Positions 33,698 to 42,615 of a stretch of 64,000 bases of DNA are shown here, in pieces. Numbering within the stretch: position 1 is the first letter of the stretch; the number at the start of each line of letters is the position of its first letter. The stretch is from positions 1 to 64,000 of the forward strand of contig JADMIJ010000008.1 of the NCBI GenBank assembly GCA_015478655.1, read 5' to 3'. The notes under the pieces were generated by a model, which saw only the letters and a list, made by a program, of their open reading frames with translations, had not been told where the DNA came from and did no database searches. The DNA comes from Acidimicrobiales bacterium. GTDB taxonomy: Bacteria > Actinomycetota > Acidimicrobiia > Acidimicrobiales > RAAP-2. The position numbers and the translations under genes are program-made.

Positions 33698-34330
33698 ATG
33701 ACCAGGACAGCACGCCATGGGCCCGACGGCCCCCCTGCGGTTGCCCGCGGGCGCCGGCCGGCCACGTCCCGTGAGGACGTGGCCCGAGCCGCCCTCGATC
33801 TCTTCAATCGGCAGGGATATGACGAGACCACGGTGGATGAGATCGCCGCCGCGGTCGGAGTGAGCCGGCGCACGTTCTTCCGCTACTACGACTCGAAACG
33901 GGAGGTGGTGTGGGGGGAATTCGATGCCGAGCTCGTCCGGCTGGAGCAGAAGCTGGCGTCGGCGTCGACCGACGAGCCGATGATGGACGTGCTCCGGCGG
34001 GCGGTGGTGGCCACCAACCGGTTCGGTGCGGGGGAGCTCGACGAGCTTCGAATCCGCATGGGCCTGATCAGCTCGGTCCCCACCCTGGTGGCCCACTCTG
34101 CCGTCCGCTACGCCGAATGGTGTGACGTGGTGGCCGGCTTCGTGGCCGAACGGATCGGCGGGACCCCCGACGACCTCGGGCCCCAGACGGTCGCCCGGGC
34201 CGCACTCGGCGCCGCGATGGCCGCCTTCACCTGCTGGGCCCGCTACGACACCGACGATCTCACCGGAGAGGTGGATCGGGCGTTCCGGCTGTTGGCCACC
34301 GGATTCGACGAGGACCGCCTCCGAGGATGA
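33698..34330 (+). CDS. mftR: mycofactocin system TetR-family regulator MftR
   Basis: A 210-residue TetR repressor. The N-terminal helix-turn-helix is TSREDVARAALDLFNRQGYD then TTVDEIAAAVGVSRRTFFRY. The C-terminal ligand domain is all-helical (LRIRMGLISSVPTLVAHSAV). A TetR regulator of this type directly divergent from mftA is the standard arrangement. In mycobacteria MftR represses mft and responds to long-chain acyl-CoA; whether this holds here is not known. The start codon lies within 90 bases of the mftA start, so the promoters must overlap. Confidence 0.93.
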   Translation: MTRTARHGPDGPPAVARGRRPATSREDVARAALDLFNRQGYDETTVDEIAAAVGVSRRTFFRYYDSKREVVWGEFDAELVRLEQKLASASTDEPMMDVLRRAVVATNRFGAGELDELRIRMGLISSVPTLVAHSAVRYAEWCDVVAGFVAERIGGTPDDLGPQTVARAALGAAMAAFTCWARYDTDDLTGEVDRAFRLLATGFDEDRLRG

Positions 34331-34446
34331 CATGACGGACTGAGGGACCGGGGTTCAGCTCGACGGGACCGCGCCGATGGCGCGATGCTGGGGTCAGAGC
34401 CATCCGACGCCCCGGTGGGTGTCGTCACCAGGGGAGGACGACCCAT

Positions 34447-35598
34447 ATGAAGATTCGCGCTGCTGTCTGTTCCGGACTTCACGAGCCGTGGAAGGTCGAA
34501 GAGGTCGACGTCGAGCCCCCCGGCCCTCACGAGGTCCTGGTGAAGATGGCCTATGCGGGACTGTGCCACTCCGACGAGCACCTCCGCACCGGTGACATGA
34601 GCGCGGCGCCCGAGGTCCTCCAGGTCTTCGGTGTCGAGTCCATGTTCCCGATGATCGGTGGCCACGAGGGCGCGGGCGTCGTCACCGAAGTGGGCCCGGG
34701 CGTGGAGTCGTTGGCCGTGGGCGACCATGTGGCCTCCTCGTTCATCCCGGCCTGCGGTCGGTGCTTCTGGTGTGCCTCCGGGCGTCAGTACCTCTGTGAC
34801 ATGGGCATGGCCATCCTGGCCGGGCCGATGATGAGCGACGGGCAGTGGCGCCACAGCCTCGACGGCCAGCACGTCAACCGGATGACCCAGCTCGGCACGT
34901 TTTCCGAGTCGGTGCTGGCCAACGAGGCGTCGTTGGTCAAGATCGACCCGGGTGTGTCCCTGAAGGCCGCGGCCCTGATCAGTTGCGGCATCTCCACCGG
35001 CTTCGGTTCCGCCGTGGACCGAGCCAAGGTGAAGCCGGGCGAGACGGTCGTGGTCGTGGGTTGCGGCGGCGTGGGATCAGGTGCCATCCAGGGGGCGAAG
35101 ATTGCCGGCGCCCGCTACGTCATCGCGGTGGACCCGCTGCCCTTCAAGGTGGAGAAGGCCAAGCAGATCGGCGCCACCCATGGAGCGGCTTCGATCCTCG
35201 AGGCCAACCTGATGATTCCCGAGCTGACCGAGGGACGGATGGCCGATGTGGTGATCCTCACCCCGGGCGTCCTCACCGGTGACCTTGTGGCCCCGGCCAT
35301 GCAGCTGGCGTCCAAGGACGGGCGGGTGGTGGCCACCGCCATCGCCCCGTTCAATCAGGACCAGGTGAGCCTCAATCTGTTCAACCTGGCCATGTTCAAC
35401 CAGGCGTTGCTCGGGACCGTGTTCGGCTCGTGCAGCCCTCGGGTGCAAATCCCGAATCTGCTCCGCCTGTACCAGGCCGGCCTCCTCGAAGTGGACAGCC
35501 TCGTCACCCAGGAGTACAGCATCGATCAGGTCCAGAACGGCTATGACGACCTGGCCGCCGGTTCCAACGTCCGCGGCGTGGTGAAGTTCGACAGCTGA
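34447..35598 (+). CDS. NDMA-dependent (mycofactocin-linked) zinc alcohol dehydrogenase
   Basis: A 383-residue medium-chain alcohol dehydrogenase. The catalytic zinc ligands are in AGLCHSDEHLR and GGHEGAGVV, the structural zinc in CGRCFWCASGRQYLC, and the NAD fold at VVVVGCGGVGSGAIQGAKIA. This subfamily holds NAD tightly and depends on mycofactocin as electron acceptor in vivo, or on the dye-like NDMA in vitro. The length and insertion AGPMMSDGQWRHSLDG fit it. It starts at ATG 34447 after a GGGGAGGA site, 116 bases downstream of mftR on the same strand. It is the likely main catabolic client of the cofactor, for example for methanol, ethanol or longer alcohols. Confidence 0.93.
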   Translation: MKIRAAVCSGLHEPWKVEEVDVEPPGPHEVLVKMAYAGLCHSDEHLRTGDMSAAPEVLQVFGVESMFPMIGGHEGAGVVTEVGPGVESLAVGDHVASSFIPACGRCFWCASGRQYLCDMGMAILAGPMMSDGQWRHSLDGQHVNRMTQLGTFSESVLANEASLVKIDPGVSLKAAALISCGISTGFGSAVDRAKVKPGETVVVVGCGGVGSGAIQGAKIAGARYVIAVDPLPFKVEKAKQIGATHGAASILEANLMIPELTEGRMADVVILTPGVLTGDLVAPAMQLASKDGRVVATAIAPFNQDQVSLNLFNLAMFNQALLGTVFGSCSPRVQIPNLLRLYQAGLLEVDSLVTQEYSIDQVQNGYDDLAAGSNVRGVVKFDS

Positions 35599-35624
35599 TT
35601 CCCTGGTTCACCCTTCGGTCGCCG

Positions 35625-37853
35625 CTATCCCCCCGAGGGAACAGCCGCGCAGGCCGCGGCACCGCACGGGTCGGTGACCAGTCCCGACAGCAGGAACGTG
35701 GCCCCTTGCCACTGGGCACTGGGCTGGGCCCGGGGGACACCGTGGGGATCGGGGCCGGCGCGGTTGGGCGTGTTGGTCAACGGTGGTGGCGGCGTGCCGC
35801 TGTCCCAGACGAACAGTGCCGAACCTCGAAAGATCGGGCTCGAGATCGGCGTGATGCCGTAGAACGGAATCACGTCAGGTGAGCGACCGGTCGCCAGCGC
35901 CGGCTGGTGGATGGGGGCGCCGATGGTCCGGGCCTCGGTCTCCGTGGCGATGTTGGCCACCTGGTGGTCGCCGAACGCCTCCTCCAACAGCACCTGGTGC
36001 GCCGGAGTGCCGGGCAGGGGATGGTCGGTCATGAACTGGGCGTAGCCGTCGGCTTCGGAGCGATCCCAGAGCATCTGGATCAAGCCGAGGTCGATTTGCT
36101 GGACGAGCTTGTCGGGATAGCTCCCGTTGAGCACGAACCCGAACGGATCGAAGTCGACGCTCCGGTTGAGCAGCAGTGAGTAGTCCATGCCCGGCACCCC
36201 GAGAACGGCCCGCGTGAACTGCTGGGAGACCGCGGTCAGGGCTCCCCCCTGGATGCCGCCCTGGCTGTTCCCGTAGTACGAGAGACTGCTCGATGTGTCG
36301 ATCACCGGATGCGAGGCACCGGCCACGAAGGCAGGATTCGAGACGAACCCGGCCGGGCTCGTCATCAATCGCCCCAGATACAGGAAGTCCAGCATTCCCT
36401 GTTGGCCGCGGTCGGGCAGGATGGGGAACTGCGAGAGATCGGTGAGGATGTGTGCATCGGTGGCTACGTCCTGGCTGGCCAGTCCCAACCAGTCCGTGCC
36501 GCAGACGACGAAGTTGCCCACCGTGGCCATGTTCTCGATCACCGAGGCATTGACCTCGTCGGCGCCGCCGAGAAGACCGTGGCCGTAGAGCATGGGATGT
36601 CCCGGGTAGACGGTGGCGGTGGAAGAGGAGCCGTCGGCCACCACCGAGCGGGGGACCACGCACTCGAAGTTGGCCGTCTGCACGTTGCCGGGAATCTGGG
36701 CCGGGAGTCCGTCCGGTCCCCGGTTGAACCGTGAACCGGGGGGACCGCCCGGTTGGTCCAGGTAGCTCGGAACGGAGAACGACCCCGCGATGTGACGTGC
36801 CACGCGCGGGTCCTGGGCTGTGGTGAAGTTGGTCACGCTGGCGACCTGAAAGGCCGGCGCTCCGCTCCCCAGTTTGTTGAAGGCGTCATTGCGGATATGC
36901 AGCATCGGACCCGTCAGGCTCTGCGGGCTGGCAATGGTGAAGTCCCAGGCCAGGTACAGGCTCTGGCGATCGATTCCCCGGGACTGCAGGGTCTGCAGGA
37001 TCGCCTCGATGTGCGGACGTCGACGTTGGCCGGCCTGGGTGGGGGTCGGTGTTCCGTCGCGGTAGTCCCTGAAGACGGCGTTCGGCTGGATGACCTGACC
37101 GGAGCTGTCCTTGAGGTTGCGCAGGGCGACGATGTAGCGGTGGCCGTCCCGGTAGTCGGCGGCGGCATGGACGATCAGCGCCTGCTCGGCCGGGTTGGGG
37201 TCGTTGGCATCCAGCTCGGCCCAGTAGGCCACCCGTTTGCCCGTTCGGGCATCGAGGATCACGATCGGAGCACCGGGGTCCAGGGATGCTCCGATGTCGG
37301 TAATGGGAGCGATCTTGCTCTGGGACAGGTCGATCCCGTTGACATGGAGCAGCACCGGCGTCCCCGGGCTGAAGCCGTCGTTGCGGTTGAAGGCGGTCGG
37401 GTCGATGGGCACCCCACTGGCATTGGTGGGCATGGCCGAGACAGGGAAGTCGACGCGGTGCCCGGTGGGAGTCGAGCGGTCGCGGACGGTGAAGTAGTCG
37501 TCGGGGTAGGGGAGCAGGCACTGGGTGGGGTCGAGGGGGTCACAGCCGGTGGGCGCCCGGCCCATTCGAGGCTTCTGTTGGATCGATGCGACCGCCGGGG
37601 TCCGCGGCGCCGTCCTCATGGCCACCCCGGTCCCGATCGCCACGGCTGGGCCGGTCCGAGAGAGGTTCGCCGCCGCCCCGGCGAGTGCCGGCGCCCCGAA
37701 CGTGCTCCCCATCAACGCACCGACGAGGCACAGTGCAGCTGTCGGCGGGGCCGCAGCCCGCGAGAACACCGCTCGTCGAGCCTCGGCTCTGTGTTCGGTC
37801 GGGGACCAACTCCGCCGGCTGCTGATTCCGGACGACCGCGATCCGATGCCCAT
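35625..37853 (-). CDS. large secreted alpha/beta-hydrolase (lipase/polyesterase-like)
   Basis: A 742-residue exported protein. The basic N-terminus and hydrophobic stretch (APPTAALCLVGALMGSTFGA) form a signal peptide around residues 30-60. An N-terminal domain carries CDPLDPTQCLLPYPDDYFTV and GFSPGTPVLLHVNGIDL, resembling the N-terminal domain of bacterial virulence-factor lipases. The hydrolase domain has the nucleophile elbow YYGNSQGGIQGG, MLYGHGLLGG as oxyanion region, and a C-terminal His/Asp region (SEADGYAQFMTDHPLPG). It starts at ATG 37853 with a GGGGGAGGT site. It is convergent with the alcohol dehydrogenase. An esterase or lipase that frees alcohols for the neighbour is an attractive but unproven idea. 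Confidence 0.82.
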   Translation of the reverse strand: MGIGSRSSGISSRRSWSPTEHRAEARRAVFSRAAAPPTAALCLVGALMGSTFGAPALAGAAANLSRTGPAVAIGTGVAMRTAPRTPAVASIQQKPRMGRAPTGCDPLDPTQCLLPYPDDYFTVRDRSTPTGHRVDFPVSAMPTNASGVPIDPTAFNRNDGFSPGTPVLLHVNGIDLSQSKIAPITDIGASLDPGAPIVILDARTGKRVAYWAELDANDPNPAEQALIVHAAADYRDGHRYIVALRNLKDSSGQVIQPNAVFRDYRDGTPTPTQAGQRRRPHIEAILQTLQSRGIDRQSLYLAWDFTIASPQSLTGPMLHIRNDAFNKLGSGAPAFQVASVTNFTTAQDPRVARHIAGSFSVPSYLDQPGGPPGSRFNRGPDGLPAQIPGNVQTANFECVVPRSVVADGSSSTATVYPGHPMLYGHGLLGGADEVNASVIENMATVGNFVVCGTDWLGLASQDVATDAHILTDLSQFPILPDRGQQGMLDFLYLGRLMTSPAGFVSNPAFVAGASHPVIDTSSSLSYYGNSQGGIQGGALTAVSQQFTRAVLGVPGMDYSLLLNRSVDFDPFGFVLNGSYPDKLVQQIDLGLIQMLWDRSEADGYAQFMTDHPLPGTPAHQVLLEEAFGDHQVANIATETEARTIGAPIHQPALATGRSPDVIPFYGITPISSPIFRGSALFVWDSGTPPPPLTNTPNRAGPDPHGVPRAQPSAQWQGATFLLSGLVTDPCGAAACAAVPSGG

Positions 37854-38205
37854 ACCGGTACCTCCCCCTGGTCCACTGTCGCCGGCCGCCCCCGGACGCC
37901 GGCCCACCTGCGTGCGCCGGCCGACATGGCCCCGCTGGTGGTTCCCTGCGGGATCGTAGCAACGCGATGACCACGTCGCGGCCGGCCCTTCGACATTGCC
38001 TGACCCACTGCCATGGGCCGCCCATCGCCGGGGCCGTCATGCAGCACGAGCGTTCGTTCTGGGCCCTGGGTGGCTGGTGGGCGGCCAACACGACGACGAG
38101 GTCGTCGGGATGTCGCGTCGTGGCGTGGAAACGAAGATACGGATCATGACCACAGGTTGCGTGACAGGTACGCTGAGTGCACCCAGACCCGACCGGAGAG
38201 TGACT
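37854..38205. other. 352-base divergent intergenic region
   Basis: It lies between the divergent starts of the secreted hydrolase and the aminotransferase and must carry both promoters. An in-frame ATG at 38146 could extend the aminotransferase by 20 residues. I see no hairpin, repeat or clear sigma-70 hexamers. Confidence 0.4.
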
Positions 38206-39633
38206 GTGCCGTTCGACCTTGCCGCCCTGTTGGCAGCGCACCAGGGTGAGAGTTTCGAACTCCACTCGCAGTTCATGAATCCTCAACTGGTCAAGGTGCT
38301 GACCACCCTCGGGTTCGATCGCCAGTACGTCCGTGCCGAGGGCTCCTACCTGATCGACGATGGCGGGGACCGCTATCTCGACTTCCTCTCGGGGTTCGGG
38401 GTGTTCGCCCTCGGTCGCAGCCATCCGGTGATCAAGGACGCCCTGCACCAGGCGCTCGAGGCCGATCTTCCCAACCTCGTCCAGCTGGATTGCGCCTTGT
38501 TGCCGGGACTGCTGGCCCAGGCGCTGGTCGAGCGATCGCCGGCGCCCATCCAGCGTGTCTTCTTCGTCAACTCCGGGGCCGAAGCGGTGGAGACGGCCAT
38601 CAAGTTCGCCCGGTGTGCCACCGGTCGCGATCGCATCCTCTACTGCGATCACGCCTTCCACGGACTGACCAATGGTGCGCTGTCGCTCAACGGTGGCAAC
38701 GAGTTCCGCAAGGGCTTCGGCCCGCTCCTACCCGAGTGCGATCAGGTTCCGTTCGGCGACATCGAAGCCCTGGAGCGCCAGTTGCGCCGGGGCGACGTGG
38801 CCGCCTTCGTGGTCGAGCCGATCCAGGGGAAGGGCGTCTACCTGGCGTCCGATGCGTACTGGTCTGCCGTACAGTCGCTGTGCCGGCGCCACGGGACCCT
38901 GCTGGCCATGGACGAGGTGCAGACCGGCATGGGACGGACCGGCCAGTTCTACTGCCACCGGCACTGGGGCCTCGAACCGGACATCATCACGCTGTCCAAG
39001 GCGCTTTCCGGTGGGTATGTGCCGGTCGGGGCGGTCTTGACCACTGCCAAGGTGTTCGATTCCGTCTACAGCTCGATGGACCGGGCGGTGGTGCACTCGT
39101 CCACCTTCTCGAAGAACCAGCTGGCCATGGTGGCCGGCCTGGCCACGTTGCAGGTCCTCGACGACGAGGACATCGTGGGGCGGGCGGCCCGGAGCGGGGC
39201 GCGGATGATGGCCGCGCTCGAGCCCCTGGTCGAGAAGTACGACCTCCTCCGCGAGGTCAGGGGCATGGGTCTGATGATCGGCCTGGCCTTCGCAGCGCCG
39301 GAGTCGGGAGCGTCACGGGCCCGGTTCCACCTGACGGAGCTGGCCCGCAAGGGCCTGTTCTCTCAACTCATCGTCGTGCCGTTGTTCCGTCGGCACCGGA
39401 TCCTCACCCAGGTGGCCGCGGACAACGTCAACATCATCAAGCTGCTCCCGCCCCTGACCGTCGGCGACGAGGAGATCGACGCCTTCGTCACTGCGCTCGA
39501 CGACGTGCTGGGTGACGCCCATCGGAGCTCCAGTCTGCTGGTCGGGGTCGGAGCCAGCATGGCCCGCAACAGCCTGCGCCGCGGCCACCGGCATTCGACG
39601 CTGGCCACCCCCCGGGGCCCGGTGACGTCATGA
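38206..39633 (+). CDS. class III aminotransferase, HpnO-like
   Basis: A 475-residue PLP-dependent class III transaminase. It has VFFVNSGAEAVETAIKFAR, MDEVQTGMGRTGQFY and the Schiff-base Lys in ITLSKALSGGYVPVGA. Overall it resembles acetylornithine aminotransferases, but the N-terminal extension (LAAHQGESFELHSQFMNPQL) and the gene directly after it (HpnA-like) suggest the hopanoid enzyme HpnO, which aminates ribosylhopane to aminobacteriohopanetriol. It starts at GTG 38206 after CGGAGAG; ATG 38146 is an alternative. It ends in ATGA with the epimerase. The PLP enzyme class is certain; the hopanoid role is inferred. Confidence 0.88.
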   Translation: MPFDLAALLAAHQGESFELHSQFMNPQLVKVLTTLGFDRQYVRAEGSYLIDDGGDRYLDFLSGFGVFALGRSHPVIKDALHQALEADLPNLVQLDCALLPGLLAQALVERSPAPIQRVFFVNSGAEAVETAIKFARCATGRDRILYCDHAFHGLTNGALSLNGGNEFRKGFGPLLPECDQVPFGDIEALERQLRRGDVAAFVVEPIQGKGVYLASDAYWSAVQSLCRRHGTLLAMDEVQTGMGRTGQFYCHRHWGLEPDIITLSKALSGGYVPVGAVLTTAKVFDSVYSSMDRAVVHSSTFSKNQLAMVAGLATLQVLDDEDIVGRAARSGARMMAALEPLVEKYDLLREVRGMGLMIGLAFAAPESGASRARFHLTELARKGLFSQLIVVPLFRRHRILTQVAADNVNIIKLLPPLTVGDEEIDAFVTALDDVLGDAHRSSSLLVGVGASMARNSLRRGHRHSTLATPRGPVTS

Positions 39634-40700
39634 CCTCTGAGGGCGGGGTAGCGGTGGTGGCCGGGGACCGGGTGCTGGTCACCGGGGGCGCCGGGTTCAT
39701 CGGTTCCTCGCTGGTCCGGGAGCTGCGCCGGCGGGGCGCGCACGTGGTCGCCATGCTCGAACCGGGGAGTGACCGGGCCAACCTCGATCATCTGGACGTG
39801 GAGGAGGTGACCGCAGACCTCCGGGACGCCGACGCCGTGTGCAAAGCGGCCGACGGCTGTCGTTTGGTCTTCCACGTGGCCGCCCTCTATCGCTTCTGGG
39901 ACCCGGACCCGGACGCTTTCTACGACATCAACGTGACCGGGACGCAGCACGTCATCGAGGCGGCCCGCCGGAGCGGGTGCGAGCGACTGGTCTACACCTC
40001 CACCGTCGGCACCCTCGGGGTGCACGAGGCGTCGACCGGGCGGCCGGTGGACGAGACGTCCTATGCCCACATCGACCACCTGTTCGGGTCCTACAAGCAG
40101 TCGAAGTACGTCGCCGAGCACGAGGTGCTCCGGGCCGCGGCCCAAGGGTTGCCGGCCGTGCTGGTCCAGCCGACCATGCCGGTCGGGCCACGTGACCGCG
40201 GGCCCACGCCGACAGGCAGAACGGTCCTCGAATTCCTCAACGGCCGGTTCCCCGGCTACGTGGACACCACCTTGAACATCGTCGACGTGGAGGACGTGGC
40301 TCGCGGCCACGTGCTGGCGGCCGAGCGCGGGAGCATCGGTCGCAGCTACATCCTCGGCGGCGAGAATCTCCAACTTCGTGAGGTGATAGGCCTGCTCGCC
40401 GAGGTCACCGGCCAGGCAGCCCCCACCCGTCAGTTCCCGGGCAAGGTGGCCCTGGCTGCAGCGCGGGTGTCCGAACTGGTGGAGGGCCGCCTCCTCGGCC
40501 GCGAGCCCACAGTGCCCCTCGAGGCAGCCAAGATGTCGACGACCCATATGTCCTTTGACGACAGCAGGGCCCGTTCCGAACTGGGCTACACCTCGCGGCC
40601 TGCGAGGGAGGCGCTGGAGCGTGCCGCGCGCTGGTTCGTCGAGGCCGGCTACGTGCGGGCTGACCGCGTGGCCGGGATCACCAGAGCGCTGCAAAGGTGA
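39630..40700 (+). CDS. NAD-dependent epimerase/reductase, HpnA-like
   Basis: A 356-residue extended short-chain dehydrogenase. It has VLVTGGAGFIGSSLVRELRR, FHVAALYRFWDPDPDAFYDI, YTSTVGTLG, the catalytic YKQSKYVAE, and LVQPTMPVGPRDRGPTPTGR. The run around AALYRFW, TVGTLG and PVGPRD matches the hopanoid-associated sugar epimerase HpnA as I know it. It starts at ATG 39630, overlapping the aminotransferase stop. Its exact reaction in hopanoid synthesis is not firmly established. A dihydroflavonol-reductase-like function is the alternative. Confidence 0.87.
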   Translation: MTSEGGVAVVAGDRVLVTGGAGFIGSSLVRELRRRGAHVVAMLEPGSDRANLDHLDVEEVTADLRDADAVCKAADGCRLVFHVAALYRFWDPDPDAFYDINVTGTQHVIEAARRSGCERLVYTSTVGTLGVHEASTGRPVDETSYAHIDHLFGSYKQSKYVAEHEVLRAAAQGLPAVLVQPTMPVGPRDRGPTPTGRTVLEFLNGRFPGYVDTTLNIVDVEDVARGHVLAAERGSIGRSYILGGENLQLREVIGLLAEVTGQAAPTRQFPGKVALAAARVSELVEGRLLGREPTVPLEAAKMSTTHMSFDDSRARSELGYTSRPAREALERAARWFVEAGYVRADRVAGITRALQR

Positions 40701-40713
40701 CGGGGACGGCCAG

Positions 40714-41175
40714 ATGCGACTGGTAATCGGTTCGGACCACGCTGGGTACGTGCTGAAGGGTGCGGTCATCGGGCACCTCGAGGAGGGAGGCCACGAGGTG
40801 GTCGATGTCGGCACGTTCTCCGAGGTCCCAGTCGACTACCCGCCCATCTGCGCCGATGTTGCTCGTCGAGTGGTGCAGGGCCAGGGTCGCCTGGGCATCG
40901 TCATCGGCGGCAGCGGCCAGGGCGAAGCCATTGCCGCCAACAAGGTCCACGGGGCCCGCGCCGCCCTGTGCCACGACGAGTACACCTCGCGCTTCGCCCG
41001 GCGTCACAACGACGCCAACCTCCTTTCTCTCGGGGCGCGGGTGGTGGCCACCGAGCTGGCGCTCGACATCGTCGACGTGTTCCTCGCCACCCCGTTCGAC
41101 GGAGGGCGTCATGTGGCCCGCATCGAGGAGCTGGCCGCCATCGAGGCCGAGGAGTCCGACCGTGCCGGTCGTTGA
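40714..41175 (+). CDS. rpiB: ribose-5-phosphate isomerase B
   Basis: A 153-residue RpiB/LacA isomerase that interconverts ribose-5-phosphate and ribulose-5-phosphate. It has the phosphate site GSDHAGYVLK, the actinobacterial-type catalytic loop GSGQGEAIAANKV, in which Glu takes the place of the Cys used by E. coli RpiB, and HNDANLLSLGARV. It starts at ATG 40714, 13 bases after the epimerase. It is probably part of the same transcript. Confidence 0.95.
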   Translation: MRLVIGSDHAGYVLKGAVIGHLEEGGHEVVDVGTFSEVPVDYPPICADVARRVVQGQGRLGIVIGGSGQGEAIAANKVHGARAALCHDEYTSRFARRHNDANLLSLGARVVATELALDIVDVFLATPFDGGRHVARIEELAAIEAEESDRAGR

Positions 41176-41201
41176 TCTGTCCCCACCGATCGGCCGCTGA
41201 C

Positions 41202-42566
41202 GTGCCCGACTCGCCCGGAGGGGGGACGGGTGCGCCCGCGACCCTGCGCTACCGGGCTGATGCGGTGGTGCCCTGCGACGGTTCGGGCCGGGTCCTTCGC
41301 CCCGGGGTCGTCGAAGTATCGGGATCGACCGTCACCTACGTCGGACCGGACGACTCACGAACCACAGAGACCGGGGGCCACCCGGTGCGTGAGGTGCGGG
41401 TGACCGGTGCGCTCCTGCCCGGCCTGGTCAACGTGCACTGCCACTCCCCGATGACCCTGTTCCGCGGCTCGGGCGAGAACCTGCCCCTCGACCGCTGGCT
41501 CAAGGAGGTCCTCTGGCCGCAGGAGGCCCACCTGACCCAGGAGGACGTGTACTGGGGAATGACCCTGGCCGCGTCCGAACTCCTGTGCTTCGGCGTGACC
41601 ACCACCTGCGAGGCCTACTTCCACGAGGATGCCCTGACCGATGCCGTGGTCGACGCCGGTTCCCGCGCCGTGGTGACGCCGGGTGTGCTGCAGCTGCCGG
41701 GCACGGGCTCCGGGGACGACTGGTGGGAGGCCCGCACGGCCGAGATCGTCGCCTTCCACGGACGGCGTCACGGCCAGGAGGGTCGCATCGAGGTGGGGTT
41801 CGCCCCCCACGCCGCCTACACCGTGCCCGTTCCCGTTCTGGCTGACATCGCCAGGGCCGCCCGCGGGCTCGACGCCCTGTTCCACATCCACCTGGCCGAG
41901 ACCGAGGCCGAGTGCACGCTGTTCGCCGCCGAGCACGGCCAGTCTGCGCCGGCGCTGCTGGCGGCAGCCGGTGTGTTGGACGGACGGGTCCTGGCCGCCC
42001 ACAGCGTCTGGTTGTCTGACGAGGACATGGCCATCTACGAGCGTCACGACGTGGCCGTGGCCCACTGTCCCCAGAGCAATGCCAAGTTGGCCTCCGGAGT
42101 GGCCCCCCTCGTCGAGTTCCTGGCCCGGGGTATCCGGGTCGGACTGGGAACCGACGGGCCGGCCTCCAACAACGACCTCGACCTGTGGGAGGAGATCCGC
42201 CTGGCCGCCATGGTGGCGAGGATCAGGGAGAAGGACGCAGGCGCCCTCCCGGCCGGGGCGGCGCTGGACCTGGCCACCCGGGGCGGGGGCCTGGCGCTCG
42301 GGCGTCCAGATCTGGGCGTGCTGGCCGCTGGCTCCCAGGCCGACATGATGGCGGTCGATCTCGACAGCCCGGCCTTCGTGCCATTGCTCGAGGACGGCCA
42401 GCTGATCGAGCACCTCGTGTGGTCGGGTTCGAGCCGGCTGGTGACCGATGTCTGGGTGGCGGGTACCCGGGTGGTGGAGAATGGCCGGTGCCTCACGGTC
42501 GACGTCGAACGGGCCAGCGCGGAGGTGAACACGAGGGCCCGGCGACTCGTGCAGGCGGCCGGGTGA
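41202..42566 (+). CDS. amidohydrolase, MTA/S-adenosylhomocysteine deaminase-like
   Basis: A 454-residue metal-dependent hydrolase. The metal ligands are in NVHCHSPMTLFRG, the HIHLAETEAE strand and GTDGPASNNDLDLWEE, with VAHCPQSNAKLASG. These are typical of the MtaD/5'-deoxyadenosine, methylthioadenosine and SAH deaminase group. The C-terminal composite domain is regular. It starts at GTG 41202, 26 bases after rpiB, and is likely co-transcribed. It would remove adenine nucleoside by-products of SAM chemistry. A chlorohydrolase-like or guanine deaminase role is less likely. Confidence 0.88.
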   Translation: MPDSPGGGTGAPATLRYRADAVVPCDGSGRVLRPGVVEVSGSTVTYVGPDDSRTTETGGHPVREVRVTGALLPGLVNVHCHSPMTLFRGSGENLPLDRWLKEVLWPQEAHLTQEDVYWGMTLAASELLCFGVTTTCEAYFHEDALTDAVVDAGSRAVVTPGVLQLPGTGSGDDWWEARTAEIVAFHGRRHGQEGRIEVGFAPHAAYTVPVPVLADIARAARGLDALFHIHLAETEAECTLFAAEHGQSAPALLAAAGVLDGRVLAAHSVWLSDEDMAIYERHDVAVAHCPQSNAKLASGVAPLVEFLARGIRVGLGTDGPASNNDLDLWEEIRLAAMVARIREKDAGALPAGAALDLATRGGGLALGRPDLGVLAAGSQADMMAVDLDSPAFVPLLEDGQLIEHLVWSGSSRLVTDVWVAGTRVVENGRCLTVDVERASAEVNTRARRLVQAAG

Positions 42567-42615
42567 CCGCGCCGAATTGAGGGAGACCCCGATCCGGGTA
42601 GCCGGGTAGGGGTGC

